From Bradysia coprophila (taxonomy: Eukaryota > Arthropoda > Insecta > Diptera > Sciaridae): a stretch of DNA of 64,000 nucleotides. The stretch spans positions 1,922,001-1,986,000 of the forward strand of contig NW_023503375.1 of assembly GCF_014529535.1 (NCBI RefSeq), in the 5' to 3' direction. Below are positions 33,125-45,040 of this stretch, piece after piece. Positions within the stretch are counted from its first letter, which is position 1, and each line of letters opens with the position of its first letter. The notes under the pieces are model-generated. The model saw only the letters and a list, made by a program, of their open reading frames with translations. It made no database searches and was not told the origin of the DNA. Made by a program: the position numbers and the translations under genes.

Positions 33125-33845
33125 GTGAATTTTGTAGAAGAAAATATAACTCCTTTTTCGTAGCACTTTGTAAAAGTGAGTATCCCTCCGATACCGTAGC
33201 ATTTTGTAAAAGGAAGTATCACTCCTTCGTCGTTACATTTTGTAAAATAGAGTATTCCTCCTTTTTCGTAGCACTTTGTAGAAAGGAATATTTCTCCTTT
33301 TTCGTAGCACTTTGTAAAAGGAAGTATCCCTCCTTTACCGTAGCATTCTTAAAGATGGAAGTATCACTCCTTCGTTGTTACATTTTGTAAAAGGGAGTAT
33401 TCCTCCTTCTTGATAGCACTTTGTGAACGGGAGTATTTTTTCTTTATCGTAGCACTTTGTAAAAGGGAGTATTCCTCCTTTGCCGTAGTATTTTGTGAAA
33501 AGAAGTATCCCTACTTTACCGTAGAACTTTGTAAAAGGAAGTATCACTACTTTATCGTGACATTTTGTAGAAGGAAATATTTCTCCTTTATCGTGACGTT
33601 TTCTAAAGAAAAGTATCCCTCCTTCCTCGTTACATTTTGTAGAAGGAAGTAACGCTCCTTTATCGTTACATTCTTTAGAAGGAAGTATCTTTTTTATCGT
33701 TGCATTTTGTAGAAGGATGTATTACTTCGTAGTTACATTTTGTAGAAGGATATTTCACTTCTTCATCGTTACATTTTGTAGAAGGATGTATCACTCCTTT
33801 ATCGTTAAATTTTATAGAAGGAAGTATGACTCATTTATTGTCACA
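33125..33845 (+). repeat. 36-bp minisatellite, about 20 units
   Basis: Consensus TTTTGTAGAAGGAAGTATCA then CTCCTTTATCGTTACA. Because 36 is a multiple of three, open frames with 12-residue repeats appear on both strands (33040-33390, 33335-33547, 33410-33652); they have no independent sign of being translated. It sits exactly between two palindrome clusters. Confidence 0.85.
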
Positions 33846-34010
33846 TTTGATTGACGGAGTCCTCAGTTTCAAATCTAATTGGATATTTGCAATAAAAATA
33901 GCAATATTTTCTGTTTTTGTATCAAAAATTAACAAAAACTGTGTAAAATGATCGATTAAAGTAACCGGAATTGACTGTAATGAATTTGGTTTCCTTTAAA
34001 TTAGTTTGAC

Positions 34011-34196
34011 GCTATTTGTATTGTGTGCAAATAGTCTTTTCTATAACTTTGGCTATTTGCACACGGTGCAAATAGTCTTTTTATAATACTTCTGCTATTT
34101 GCACACGGTGCAAATAGAATTTGTATTATAAAAAGAATATTTGCACCGTGTGCAAATAGCCAAAGTATTTTAAAGAGACTATTTGCACCGTGTGCG
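34011..34196. repeat. Right cluster of 27-bp palindromes
   Basis: Four copies of the same CTATTTGCAC...GTGCAAATAG palindrome, with the same TTTATAATA linkers, and an internal switch of linker orientation as in the left cluster. Confidence 0.85.
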
Positions 34197-34431
34197 GCGA
34201 GCCTTTTCCTAAAAAAATTGCGTCACAAATGTATGGAAGTCCGTTGAATGTAAAATTGAATAGATATTGAATTGAGGTAATAACGACTTATTCGAACTGC
34301 GTTATATGGAACACCCGAGTAGAGTTTTCGTCGTGGCCTCAATTTAATGCAAATGCCAGTCGAATCGCAAACACATTAAAATTGTAGGTTATGTCGCAGG
34401 CTTCACAAACAAAACTTGAAGAAAATTTGAG

Positions 34432-34951
34432 ATCCCAACAAAAATCTCTTCGAGAAAAGTGTGACGCAGTCTTTGAAATACAATTTCTAAAATGAATGAT
34501 ATCGCTAGAGTTGACGCTTTCAGCTTCGTTACGCAAAAATTAAATTTTACACCCAATTAGTTCAAACAAGCTGGCTTAGGTTTTCTCATCACCTGCCAAA
34601 TAATTTTTACAAAAAAAAATTTTGACTGGAAACAACCAAAATTTTACCAAAAAAATCTGTGTCGCATGTGGCAGATAAATTTTCTTGCTGGTCTGTTCCT
34701 GAACATCTGCAACTTTGCGACGCAGATTTTTTTGGTAAAATTTTGGTTGTTTCCAGTCAAAAATTTTTTTTTGTAAAAATTATTTGGCAGGTGATGAGAA
34801 AACCTAAGCCAGCTTGTTTGAACTAATTGGGCGTAAAATTTAATTTTTGCGTAACGAAGCTGAAAGCGTCAACTCTAGCGATATCATTCATTTTAGAAAT
34901 TGTATTTCAAAGACTGCGTCACACTTTTCTCGAAGAGATTTTTGTTGGGAT
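34432..34951. mobile_element. 520-bp foldback with about 235-bp arms
   Basis: The arms 34432-34668 and 34716-34951 are inverted copies, almost identical, with ends ATCCCAACAAAAATCTCTTC. The loop is about 47 bp. The same 38-residue frame appears on opposite strands in the two arms, which is a palindrome artefact. The outer parts resemble the GATATC module. Confidence 0.8.
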
Positions 34952-35002
34952 ATCAGTCGTTTTAGAAGTTTTAGAACACTGCTTTTTATAACAGTTTATA
35001 AC

Positions 35003-35342
35003 AGAAATTCGGAAATTTGGCAAAATTCGAAAATTTGACGAAATTCGAAAATTTGACGAAAATCGAAAATTTGATGAAATTTAAAAATGTGACGAAATTC
35101 GAAAATTTGACGAAATTCGAAAATTTGACGAAAATCGAAAATTTGACGAAATTCGAAAATTTGACGAAATTCGAAAATTTGACGAAAATCGAAAATTTGC
35201 CGAAAATCGAAAATTTGACGAAATTCGAAAATTTGACGAAATTCGAAAATTCGACGAAATTCGAAAATTCGACGAAAATTAAAAAATTTGACTAAATTTA
35301 ACGAAAATCGAAAATTTGACGAAATTCGAAAATTTGACGAAG
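35003..35342 (+). repeat. 18-bp minisatellite
   Basis: About 18 units of GAAATTCGAAAATTTGAC, some with GAAAATCG. The repeat length is a multiple of three, so long frames (34996-35367 minus, 35017-35295 plus) are artefacts. Confidence 0.9.
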
Positions 35343-35640
35343 AAAGTAATTCTCTATCTGCCACCATTCAAGAAATATCTCCAAAACCCCAATTGACCCA
35401 CCCATTTCTAACTTTCGACATTTTTCGCAAATGCCCTTCTTTTCTACTCGTAAAACTCTGAGACTTTGCCGAAGAAAGTAACTCTCTATCTGCCACCATT
35501 CAAGAAATACCTCTAAAAACATAATTGACCCACCCATTTCCAACTTTCGACATTTTTCACATATGCCCCTCTGTTCTACTCGTAAAACTCTGAGACTTTG
35601 CCGAAGAAAGTAACTCTCTATCTCTCATAATCGCAAAAAT
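35335..35640 (-). repeat. Tandem block of about 130 bp, reverse-oriented satellite relative
   Basis: Two and a half units start GAAGAAAGTAACTCTCTATC. The reverse complement contains GGCAAAGTCTCAGAGTTTTAC, the same phrase seen in the arrays at 32215-32560 and, more diverged, at 18156-18890. Confidence 0.7.
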
Positions 35641-36040
35641 ATTAGTCCTTTCATCCTACGCTCGAGTAGCTCAAAATTTGGTCACTCTAATCACTCTAGC
35701 TCAAACGAATCTGACCCGATTTTTGTAATTATTTTTTTGTTCGAATCGTGTTACGAATACCTTTCATTTGATGGGTCGCACACCTCTGTAGGTTTCAATA
35801 CAGCTAAGCTACAGCCGAAAACGCGTTCCCGACCCTCGAAAACCACACTCAGAAACCACTTCGAGGCCAATAAAACAAAATTCTGGTTTTTCCTGGGGTA
35901 ATGGCGTATCACATTTTCATTTTTATGCCCACCCTAAGGTACCTGCAAAATTTCATGGAGATTGGCTGACTAGTTTCCGAGATCGACCGTCGATAGATAG
36001 ACAGATAGACAGATAGACAGATAGAAACATACAGAGTAAG
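35641..36040 (+). repeat. Dispersed element tail with GATAGACA microsatellite
   Basis: Ends with GGAGATTGGCTGACTAGTTT, CCGAGATCGACCGTCGATAG and then (ATAGACAG)n at 35992-36026. The pattern of a conserved sentence followed by a tetranucleotide tail is common at the 3' end of insect non-autonomous elements. The type is not resolved. Confidence 0.45.
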
Positions 36041-38884
36041 TTGAAAGATTTTGATTGTTTGGAAAACGTTAATTTGGTGCATTTTCTATCAAAATGAACA
36101 ACTTCAAAACGATGTATCTCCGGCAATTTTAAAGTTACATAGTCGAGTGATAGCTCGTATTGCTCGTATTTGAAGCGCGAATAAGATAGAATAGGATTTG
36201 TGGTGATACAGGCCAAAGGAAAGAAACTTAAATTCTCGCCTATATATAGTTGCCGCGTCTCAAAAAATTTTCTTCGTTCTTTTTTTGGAAGTTAGACTGC
36301 GTCAAGTCCTCCGCTATCGCTCCGGACATGATCACGGACTATAATCCATGAAATTCACAAATTATCAGTGACCACTAATTACAGCAATTCAGCCGATATC
36401 GAATTTTGTATAAATTTAAATGAAATTAAATGAAAACAGTGAAAAATAATTATCAGAGCCAAAAATCGCGTGCGTGTTGCGTCACTGCCACTTTCTCCTA
36501 ATCCTATGAGCCCCTTTGTAATTTGTACGGGGCTAAAAATTCTGCTACAGTCTGGAGAAAGCTTTCGAACGAGATATAACTCATAAAGATCGGAGACTTC
36601 TTGGTTTCAAATTTCATAAGCTGATCGAAGTTTTCGCAGAGTGACTCTTAAGGGCTTAAAGTTGAAATAAAATCGAATGAAAACTGCGTTTTTAAAATAA
36701 TTAATAAGTTTTTCGCTTTATTTTTTCAATTTTTCTTTTTTTTCTCTCTCTTTCTTTCTCATTCAAATCGACTTTTCTCGTAAATGAATTATAAATTTTG
36801 TTGTTGTTGTTTAAAATCGAAAATAAATCACCAATCCATTTTTAGCATATATAACATTGTGCATGATGTGAATATAAACTCAACGAAACGAAAAAAGTTG
36901 TCTCTTTAAATAGTAATTTTGACATGAATGCGAAACAAATAATTAAATTTTAAATTGTAAATGAAAAAAATAATAATAACTTTCGCAAAAACGAAATAAT
37001 AATTAAGGTGTCGTCTTCGTTAATGTGACAATGACTGGACTGGGTTTTCGATTGCAAACTGAAATGCAAATTGTGTTACAATTTTCTTTTGGGCTTCTTG
37101 TTGTTTTTTTTTTTAATTATTTTGAACATGGAAAATCTGCTGATAAATTATCGGGTGTCAATCAATTATATATTTTCAATTATACACAAAAAAACATGAC
37201 AAAATAAATGTTTACTTTAGATGGGAAGTTACATAAAAAAGAATGAAGAAAATTTCACTACTATCTACAATTGAAATGAATGGCATTATGAGATGAATGG
37301 AACTTGATTTTGGTTTTTCCTTTCCTTTTCCTCTCTCTCTATTTCTGTTACAAATATTTTTTTTTTCGGATTGGTTAAACTGATGATTTTGGCTAAGTGT
37401 TTCAATTTGAAGAAAAAATTATTTTTATCCTAATTTACCATTCGGTACATATAAAACAATCGGAAACAGATGCCAAAATTTCCAAACCTTTACCGCCAAA
37501 AAAAAAGAAGAAAAGAAAAAATATTCAGCATCCACGTAAAAAAACACACAAATCACGATGAGTTGTTGTCGCCATTATCGCAATTATAATTGTTGCCGTT
37601 GACAATAAATGATGTTCCCAAGCCATACAGATGTCCGCAATATTTGTTTTTATCAATATTATCCTCAAAAAACATCTAAAAGTAGAAATTTTCATTTTTA
37701 ACGTCAATCAATCATTTCGCTGGTCGGGTTTTGATTGTTTTGTTTACAAAGGCGCGCTCATGCATCGACTTATAGAAATGAGTGGGTAATCATTTTCTTG
37801 TCGTCTGTGTCCCAAAATTATACACCAAAAAAATTGCTTGCCCTTAAAAAACGACTGTTATCAGGTCAGGTTAGGTCAAACTGCAAAAAATCAGTTCAGA
37901 TCATTTTGTGATCTGAATTGATCTGAAAATCAAGCTATTTCAGTTCGATCTTAACAATGACCTGAAAGGGCAAGTTGAACTTACTTCAGATTCGTCAACT
38001 TCAGGTGAACATGATCTCAACATTGAAAATCAATTTATTGAGCTGTTAACAATGTCCAGAAAGGCCAAATCAGGTAAGGTCGACTTCGATTTTTTTTTCG
38101 GGTTGACGACCTAACCCTGACATGACCTTTATAAGTTGGCCACCAATTGAACCGTAAGTCGGAACTTAGTTGACTCACAATCCGACGGTTTGGGTGGTCA
38201 ACTTAAAAGGTTTACTAAAAAAAACCACCCGAAAAATGTTTGCCCGACCCTGTAATTTTTCCTATCAGACACGACTGATCAGGGTCGTCAAAAATGTATT
38301 TACCACCCACTCATCTCTACATCGACAACAAAAAAGGAATCGAAAATCAAAAATGTTTTTGCGTAACAACAAAGTAAAATTTTATTCAAATAATTCAAAG
38401 TGACGGACCCCCACTCGGGGGTGCATATACATTTGGCGTTGATAGAAAATCGAAGGTACATTTTTGTTGACAAAAACATAGTTCGAGAAAATTCGTTAGA
38501 TTGGAGTGAGTAAATCGATCTTCAATTCAGAAAAATGAGTGAAAAATTTAACGATTCGTTCAGCTCTCAACGAAAATAAATAAGAAAAAAAAACTTCAAC
38601 GAACTATCGATTAACGAATCGATAGAATAATACTGATCGGAGTGTCAATGTCGTATACTTGATTTCCATTATTCAAGAAAATGTTTGGAATAAAATAATT
38701 GTCGTGAAAATCAGTAGCCGATTGACAATCAAAAAAATCAACGGAAAAAATCTCTCCAACGAAACGTTTTCCAAATTATAAATCTCTCCCAAATGATCAG
38801 TCCATTTTCAGATCATTAACCTAACCTAATACCGTCAATGATGACAGATCAAAATTTGTAAAAAAAAAATCTTTCTTTAGCAAA
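36041..38884. other. Non-coding region 3' of the CNOT7 gene
   Basis: AT-rich with many homopolymer runs; no gene. Part of it is probably the 3' UTR of the CNOT7 gene: AATAAA signals on the minus strand occur at about 38379 and 38034. Frames at 37025-37207 and 38170-38403 show no motif. Confidence 0.4.
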
Positions 38885-39775
38885 TCAAAACAGAGACCGG
38901 CTCTGTGAGCACTCCTTCAAAGCAATACTATACTCGTGTTTATCAAGTACCTCTCTCATTTTGAAAAAAGCCATTCCCGTCAAGTGTGAATCGGAACCAG
39001 CCTGATGTTGCGGACCGACGCGTCGCAATTCCAATTGGTCGGCCACTTCCTGCAGGCCGCCTTTCAAATTTTTGCACGATTTCATCAAGTACTTTACGTC
39101 ATAGATGGTCGGAAAGTACAGCCGCAACAATTCGAAAAATTCACTCTCGTCGGCTGGCAAATTTTGGTACGTCAACAGTTTTAGCATGTATCCAAAGTCG
39201 TAGCCGGAGTGAAAGCTTAACCACTTGATGTTGTCCATAAGCACCACTCCGGATGTCATTAAAAGTTCAGCAAATTCGAATGGATCGATGCCATCTTCTT
39301 CATGCTTTTTGAATTGAATGCCCGAATTCTGAAGAAGGTCGATGGAGTCCTGCGCATACATGTCTTCACTGGAATTAAATTACTTTCGATTAATCGAACC
39401 GAACAACCGACCAATTCGAACCAACCTCAAATTAAACTTGAAATTAAACTGCCATGTTGAATAGCCCGGTGGTGTTTTGCCATCATCATCCATAAACGTT
39501 AAGCCCAATTGGATGATATGGAGTAGGTCAACGTTACACCTTAACAACTGGTATTGATAGTCTCCCGGCGAACGAAAGTCACCAATCGGCCGAGCCACAA
39601 CACCAGGAAATTCAGTGTCCATGCCAACATGATTGTAGTTCTGCACCACCTGACGTATAGTTCTAAATTCTTCCTCTAAATTATGCTTCCAAACATCGCG
39701 TATACCGCATTCCTCATTACTCGGTATGGTATTATTCGAATGCGATGCATGACCGCCGCCGATTGCCGATGGCAT
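38885..39775 (-). CDS. Pop2: CCR4-NOT deadenylase subunit CNOT7/Pop2
   Basis: Two coding exons, 39775-39426 and 39368-38885, joined over a 57-bp intron (GTTGGT...TTCCAG) to give 277 residues, close to the 285 of human CNOT7. The protein is a DEDD-type 3'-5' exoribonuclease that shortens mRNA poly(A) tails as part of the cytoplasmic CCR4-NOT complex. Active-site residues visible: Asp53 and Glu55 (GMDTEFPG), Asp174 (SGYDFGYML), His238 and Asp243 (PQHQAGSDS). The splice joins FNFKFNL to SEDMYAQDSIDLL, which is the expected family sequence. Upstream of the ATG an acceptor (TTTTCCAG at 39779-39786) shows that a 5' UTR exon lies further upstream, probably ending at 41483. No frame break. Confidence 0.95.
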
Positions 39776-40177
39776 CGCCTGGAAAATGAAATTTTAATTC
39801 GATTTTTAGTTTCGCCGTTCGCAAATCATTTGACGGAATATTAGTCAATCGAACCTAAAAAAAAATAACTTTTTTTTACGGAATCGTCGGTCGTTGGGAG
39901 TGTGGACAGAGAATTAGTTAGATCCCAGTTAGAATTTCCCTTGACAATATTTTGGTGGATATCTGTCTTGGAAAAAATTAAAAATGAAAATGACTAGACG
40001 TTTGGTATGCTGGATTCTACAAAATTTAAAAAAAAAAATCAAAATGACCCACCACCCACCCCTTAATATGATACGATATGAAGATGGTTGTCAATAATGA
40101 GTTAGAATGGAACCTACTAATGGTGTCAATTGGAAAACAGAAAAAAAATCTGGAGGCTTTATAACACCTCAGGTAAT

Positions 40178-40245
40178 GTAGCGCCGAAGGATTTGTAGCG
40201 CCGAAGGAGTTGTAGCGCTGAAGAACTTTTAGCGCTGAAGGAGTC
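40178..40245 (+). repeat. 17-bp tandem repeat in the CNOT7 5' intron
   Basis: Four units of TGTAGCGCCGAAGGAGT with small differences, within the probable first intron. Confidence 0.7.
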
Positions 40246-41482
40246 ATTACTCTACTGAAATTGTTACTCTAAAAACGTTTCTACTCACAACACAAGGACG
40301 GATGGCATGGTGATCCGTACAATAGCTACAGCTTACAGAAACTTGCAGAATAATTGCAAACAGAATTTCGTTAAAGAGTCGAGACAAAGTAGAACAAAAT
40401 CTAGGCGGACAACGTATCGTTGTATTAATCGAGGACTTAATACTCAAGATCTCCCATGTTTCGGGTGGATCTCTTCTGTTTGACAACCCAGTTTCATTGG
40501 AAACCCACAAACACTGCGAAATGGAAACGTCTTTGCAAGGCACGTCATTGCTTCGTTCTATGAGACAGTGACCGTAAATGATGATCACTGAATTAAAAAC
40601 TCCCATCCAGACCCGAATGGAAAGTGAATGACAGTCACGTGTCACTATCTCCTTCAAAAAGGATTTGAAATATAATTGACACAACCGTGGGTTCGAAAAT
40701 TCGGAAAAAAGTAGAAAAAGGCTCGGAAAGGATACACGAAGAAACACATGTAGGAAGAGCGTTCAAAAGTAAGGAAAAAAATCGAAAAAGTTGTAGAAAT
40801 TTCTTTCATCGAAATGACACGTGCTCTTAGGACTCTTATCAATCAAAGCACATGCTTTCCGATGAATGACGGATACCTTTTTCCATTAAATTCTCACAGT
40901 AAATTCGAATTGTGTTTGATCGGTATAACCGACCACACAGTATAACCTCAAAATGTTGTCACGTTTGAAGTAATTTAAATAATTTTGTTTTTTTTAAATT
41001 GCAACATTACCGTTGTTAAAATATACACCATGTTCGGCGGTGGTATATGCGGTGCATATTGGTAATTCGGATACATATTTTACAAAATTCGAAAGAAAAT
41101 TCTAAATTAAATTCAAAACTCGATTATATTGATAAACTAAATTGAACACAGATTTCTGATCACTTGTGATGCTTCGAGAATATATAATTCAACAAAAGAC
41201 AATAAAATGTGCAACACACAGTCGAACCCCCGTTACACAAAGTTTCAAAACTTCACTCAAAAATCACATAATCAAACAAACAACAACAACGAAAAACATA
41301 AATAAAATCAACACAGAGAAGTGAGGTTAAGGTTTTCTGTTGTGCCACAAATGAAAATTATTTTTGCGAAATAGAAATGGTTTGTGGGTCAGCAGCGTTG
41401 CGACAATGTTGATAAACAAAATTTTCAATTCGATTTTTCGTAAACAAAATGCAAAAATATTAAAAAAAATGTTTCGACTTAC

Positions 41483-41530
41483 ATCAGATGAATCGCCAAC
41501 TTCTGCCACGGTGTGTCCCGTTTACAAGTT
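41483..41530 (-). other. Possible 5' UTR exon of the CNOT7 gene
   Basis: A strong donor, GAT then GTAAGTCG, falls at 41482 on the minus strand, and the only acceptor matched to it by position is the one just before the CNOT7 ATG. The exon's 5' end is not defined, and the bounds given are nominal. The intervening 1.7 kb (39779-41482) has no gene I recognise; frames at 40026-40842 show no motif. Confidence 0.35.
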
Positions 41531-42516
41531 GATTAGTTGTGTTTAATTTAGATAGGTTTACGTCGAATAATAATCAATTGATCGAACTTTCCGAGTACAG
41601 TCTTCGACGGTGTTTTTATTTTCATTTGTGCGAAAGGCCTAGACAATATGGAAAATGGGTAAAATGTTACAAAAACAAATCGAAATTTCACTTGTAAACA
41701 CGAATCGAGACTCCGCATCGATATGGGAGTTGTTCTCTTTTCGCTAATCGTTTGGTTTCGTATTTAAAAAGTCAAATTAAACGAATGGTGAACCTTTTTA
41801 CTGCTAAAATATTGTCAACATTCACGCGTACTGATTGCACAATTAATTTAATCGAAATCGCGACAAATAGACTCAGTAATTAACAATGCAAAAGTTGTGA
41901 AATTACAATCACGGTTTAATTGATACCAAAATTTCACTTTGTTTTTCCAGGAAAATAGGTCGTTCCGAGCGTAAATTTAGCAAAATATTTATTTCCATTT
42001 ACTCACCCATTACAAGGATCTTGTAAAAAAGTACAATTGTCGTGTTTCGGATTGTTTATCGTTTTATTTTGATTAAAAAAATGATTTTTAAACTTTTAGT
42101 TTGTTTAAAGACATGTCTGGGCAACGAGCAGGCGTCATAAAGTCACATTAGACATTTAATTGGTGTTACCAGATTCGTTCGTTAAGTTCCGAACTGTCAT
42201 ACGCATATGGCTCTATATTATTTTTATATTGCCGACAGCTACGGCTGCAGGAGCTGCAGCCATGAAAGAGGTTTTTTTCGGTACACATTAGGTCTAGGTA
42301 TAGCCGATTCTTCAAAATCTGTCGATTTATCTTGAACTCACTCATTATTTTTGTCAAAATTTTTGTCAATGGGTGCGTTAGAACCCTTTTTTAAAATCGT
42401 TATGTCCTCCGAGGTAATATTAGACCATATTTGGATGGTTTATATTCATCGACTTACCACGAAGGATGGTGGCATCAAATTTGTTAAACGCACTCATTAC
42501 ACATTGTGTGAAAAGT
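41531..42516. other. Intergenic, no gene recognised
   Basis: AT-rich non-coding sequence upstream of the CNOT7 gene; promoter expected near its right-hand exon, no definite element seen. Confidence 0.35.
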
Positions 42517-42772
42517 CCAAGGTTCTGAAAGAACAGGCTATGACACTTCTGAGCGGATCACGAAGGCGGGTGAAACATAAATTTTGACAATTTAGACAGG
42601 TTTTGTTAAACACACTCATTACAGAATGTGTGAAATGTAAACTTGATAAAAATATTTTTTTTTCTTCAATTCGTACAATCTTTAATGAGTGAGTTTAACA
42701 AAAACTGTCTAAAATGTCAAGATCTGTGTTTCACCCGCCTTCGTGTCTTAACATGTTCTTTCAGAACCTTGG
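42517..42772. mobile_element. 256-bp foldback MITE, family G
   Basis: Ends CCAAGGTTCTGAAAGAACA and complement. Inner pairing includes CACGAAGGCGGGTGAAACA with its complement at 42728-42745 and AACAAAACC/TTTTGTTAAAC. Relatives at 48718-48936 and, split by another MITE, around 43490-43770. Confidence 0.7.
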
Positions 42773-42967
42773 AGAAGCCAACTTGAAGAAAAACATTTTT
42801 TTTTGTAAGGCCAGGTTAAAGCCCTCTTCATCTCTATGTAAACATTCAGCGATGTATAACGCCTTAATGTGGGCTTTTGAAATCGTGATATAAACTTTCG
42901 CAAACCCACAGAGATTTTTGTCTATTAAATCTGGTTCAGGCACACCGTGCACAGTCTTCCCGATCAT

Positions 42968-43126
42968 CTCACACACAGAATTTTGAAAACCGACGCATTT
43001 TCTGTTTATGTGTTTTACTTGAGTTTCTGATTGCTCCATATAAAAACCCATGCAAAATTCAGAAAAAAACAGTGAACCACGAAACAGAAAATGTGTCGGG
43101 TTTCAAAATTCCGCGAGTGTAATCAG
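42968..43126. mobile_element. Foldback element
   Basis: GAATTTTGAAAACCGACGCA at the left pairs with the complement at the right (TGTGTCGGGTTTCAAAATTC), with further pairing of TTTTCTGTTT. About 160 bp, non-coding. Confidence 0.6.
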
Positions 43127-43503
43127 TTCTTTTAGAACCTTGGCTTGATCAAAATAGTTCAAACAGTCTTAAAACAGCTGACGTTGCCAAATGTATGTTG
43201 AAACTATTGAAGTAAAAGATTCTCTATCAATATGTTGAAAATGTCAATGTTGACATCAAATTAATTTTTGGGGTTTAAGACCAGCTTCATCGCTTGAACT
43301 GTCCTTTAACCAATTTATTTTGCAATGAAACAAGCTTTTTACTTGATCTACAAGCAATGAATGTTTGGTTGTAAACTTTTTGACGTTAATATCTCATAAC
43401 CTGATAAGACAAGTTATGAATTTAATCCGATATAATCGGAACTCTACTGTCAAGTTCCAAACATATTCATTTATAGATCGTATTTTTATGGTTTTGAAAG
43501 AAC

Positions 43504-43733
43504 CAAGCCTGTAAACTTTGGGGAGGTCACGCAGATCGCCATTTTATTAGATACGCGGGAACACACAACTTCTGATGATTCTACATATATAAAACAAATT
43601 TACCACATCATCACGACGACGAGAATCATCAGAGTAGGTGAATTTTTGTATGAAATCTGCCATTTTTTAACCAACTTTGGTGTGTTACCCGCGTATCTGT
43701 ATTTGCGCGACATCCCCAAAGTTTACAGCCTTG
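43504..43733. mobile_element. hAT-like MITE, family A, with 8-bp duplication
   Basis: Ends CAAG(G/C)CTGTAAACTTTGG and complement. The exact 8-bp duplication GAAAGAAC is at 43496-43503 and 43734-43741. The interior pairs GATCGCCATTTTATTAGAT-like arms with their complement. The insertion splits a family G element. Confidence 0.85.
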
Positions 43734-43965
43734 GAAAGAACAGGTTAAGACATTCACGAAGGCAGGTGGCGACAAAATTTGATTTTTTTTTATACAAAAC
43801 GTCCTGTTCTAGGTCCATGAAAGAGAAATTTTTGCTGCCCAGATTTCTTTTTTTTGCTGTCCAACTCACAGGTACCGTCTAATGTCACCACGAAGGAGAT
43901 TTCGATTTTAAAAACGCATTTCAAACACACTCATATTACTTGAACATGAATAATGAATACGTTTA

Positions 43966-44105
43966 AGTGTCCATTCCACTCAACAAAAAGTACTCCGTAA
44001 GAGAGACGTGAGAGAGCAAACTGTCAAATAAACAAAGGAAAAATTGAAAAAATTCAATTTTGTCTCTCACACGGAGTACTTTTTTTGTAAGAGGAAACTA
44101 AGCAT
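43966..44105. mobile_element. Harbinger-like MITE, family H
   Basis: 140-bp foldback with arms around AAAAAGTACTCCGT, ends AGTGTCCATTCCACT and (from the right) TGCTTAGTTTCCTCTTAC. TTA lies on both sides (43963-43965 and 44106-44108). Confidence 0.75.
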
Positions 44106-44267
44106 TAAGATAAATCCAACTCAAACATGAACTGCTATGCCTAGAGTCAATGAAAGTTGAAAGATAAAGGTCTGTTCCAAGGCCATACAAATTGTCAAAT
44201 TTCATCCATAAAGACATAAAATCATCAACATTTGTGGGAAAACCGATCTCTATGGATGAAATCGTGT

Positions 44268-44724
44268 TCGTTGTAAACTTTGAAGGGGTCACGCAACCGC
44301 CATTTTATTATATACGCTGGAACACACCACGTCTGTTGATTTTACATACAAAACAATTCACCACATCATCACGGCGATGACAATCATCACAGTAGGTGAA
44401 TTTTTGTATGAAATCCCAAGGCTGTCTACTTTGGGGAGGTCACGATACAGATACGCGGGTTACACACCACAGTTAATGATAAAATGGCGGATTTCAACAA
44501 AAATTCACCTCCTCTGATGATTCTTGTCGTCTTGATGATGTGGTGAATTTTTTGTATATGTAAAGTCATCAGAAATGGTGTGTTCCCGCGTATCTAATAA
44601 AATGGCGGTCTGCGTGACCTCCCCAAAGTATACAGCCCTGTGAAACCCGCCATGTTATCATCAAGTGTAGTGTGTCACCCGCGTATCTGTATCTGCGTGA
44701 CCTCCCCAAAGTTTACAGCCTTGG
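44268..44724. mobile_element. hAT-like MITE, family A, interrupted by another copy of itself
   Basis: Left part TTGTAAACTTTGAAGGGGTCACG..., right part ...CGTGACCTCCCCAAAGTTTACAGCCTTGG. Removal of 44417-44648 restores a continuous element of about 225 bp, including GAATTTTTGTATGAAAT joined to CCGCCATGTTATCATC. Confidence 0.8.
44417..44640. mobile_element. Family A MITE nested in family A
   Basis: Complete copy with CAAGGCTGT...ACAGCCCTG ends. The flanking 8-bp duplication is TGAAATCC at 44409-44416 and TGAAACCC at 44641-44648 (one mismatch). Confidence 0.8.
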
Positions 44725-45040
44725 TTCGGCCAGTGAAAATTCCAATGTAAAAACAAGGTAAATGTAGTGTGAAAATTCGTGTTTACTTGGAACATACCGA
44801 ACATAGATGAACGATATTCTCGAAGATATTCGTAGCGGCTCACACATGTTACAAATTCAATTTTGATGGCAACAATGACCAACCGTCAGTGGTACCAGCG
44901 TTTACTCTGTTTACAATCCTACTTTTAACGAAACCGTTCGTTGAAACAATTTACGACTGTCAAATCTGTTTGGTTTTCTACCAGCCAACAACAAAAATAT
45001 TTTCACTGTCTTCCGATAGTAAGTAATAGGTCGGTCAAAA

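Noticed and set aside
33040-33652. Frames with 12-residue repeats such as FVALCKREYSSF
   Set aside because: Explained by the 36-bp minisatellite, whose length is a multiple of three; frames are open on both strands.
33125-33845. Possible CRISPR array because of regular short repeats
   Set aside because: Repeats are contiguous and diverged with no unique spacers, and the genome is eukaryotic.
34996-35367. 123-residue frame of FRQIFEF repeats
   Set aside because: Translation of the 18-bp minisatellite; the opposite strand is also open.
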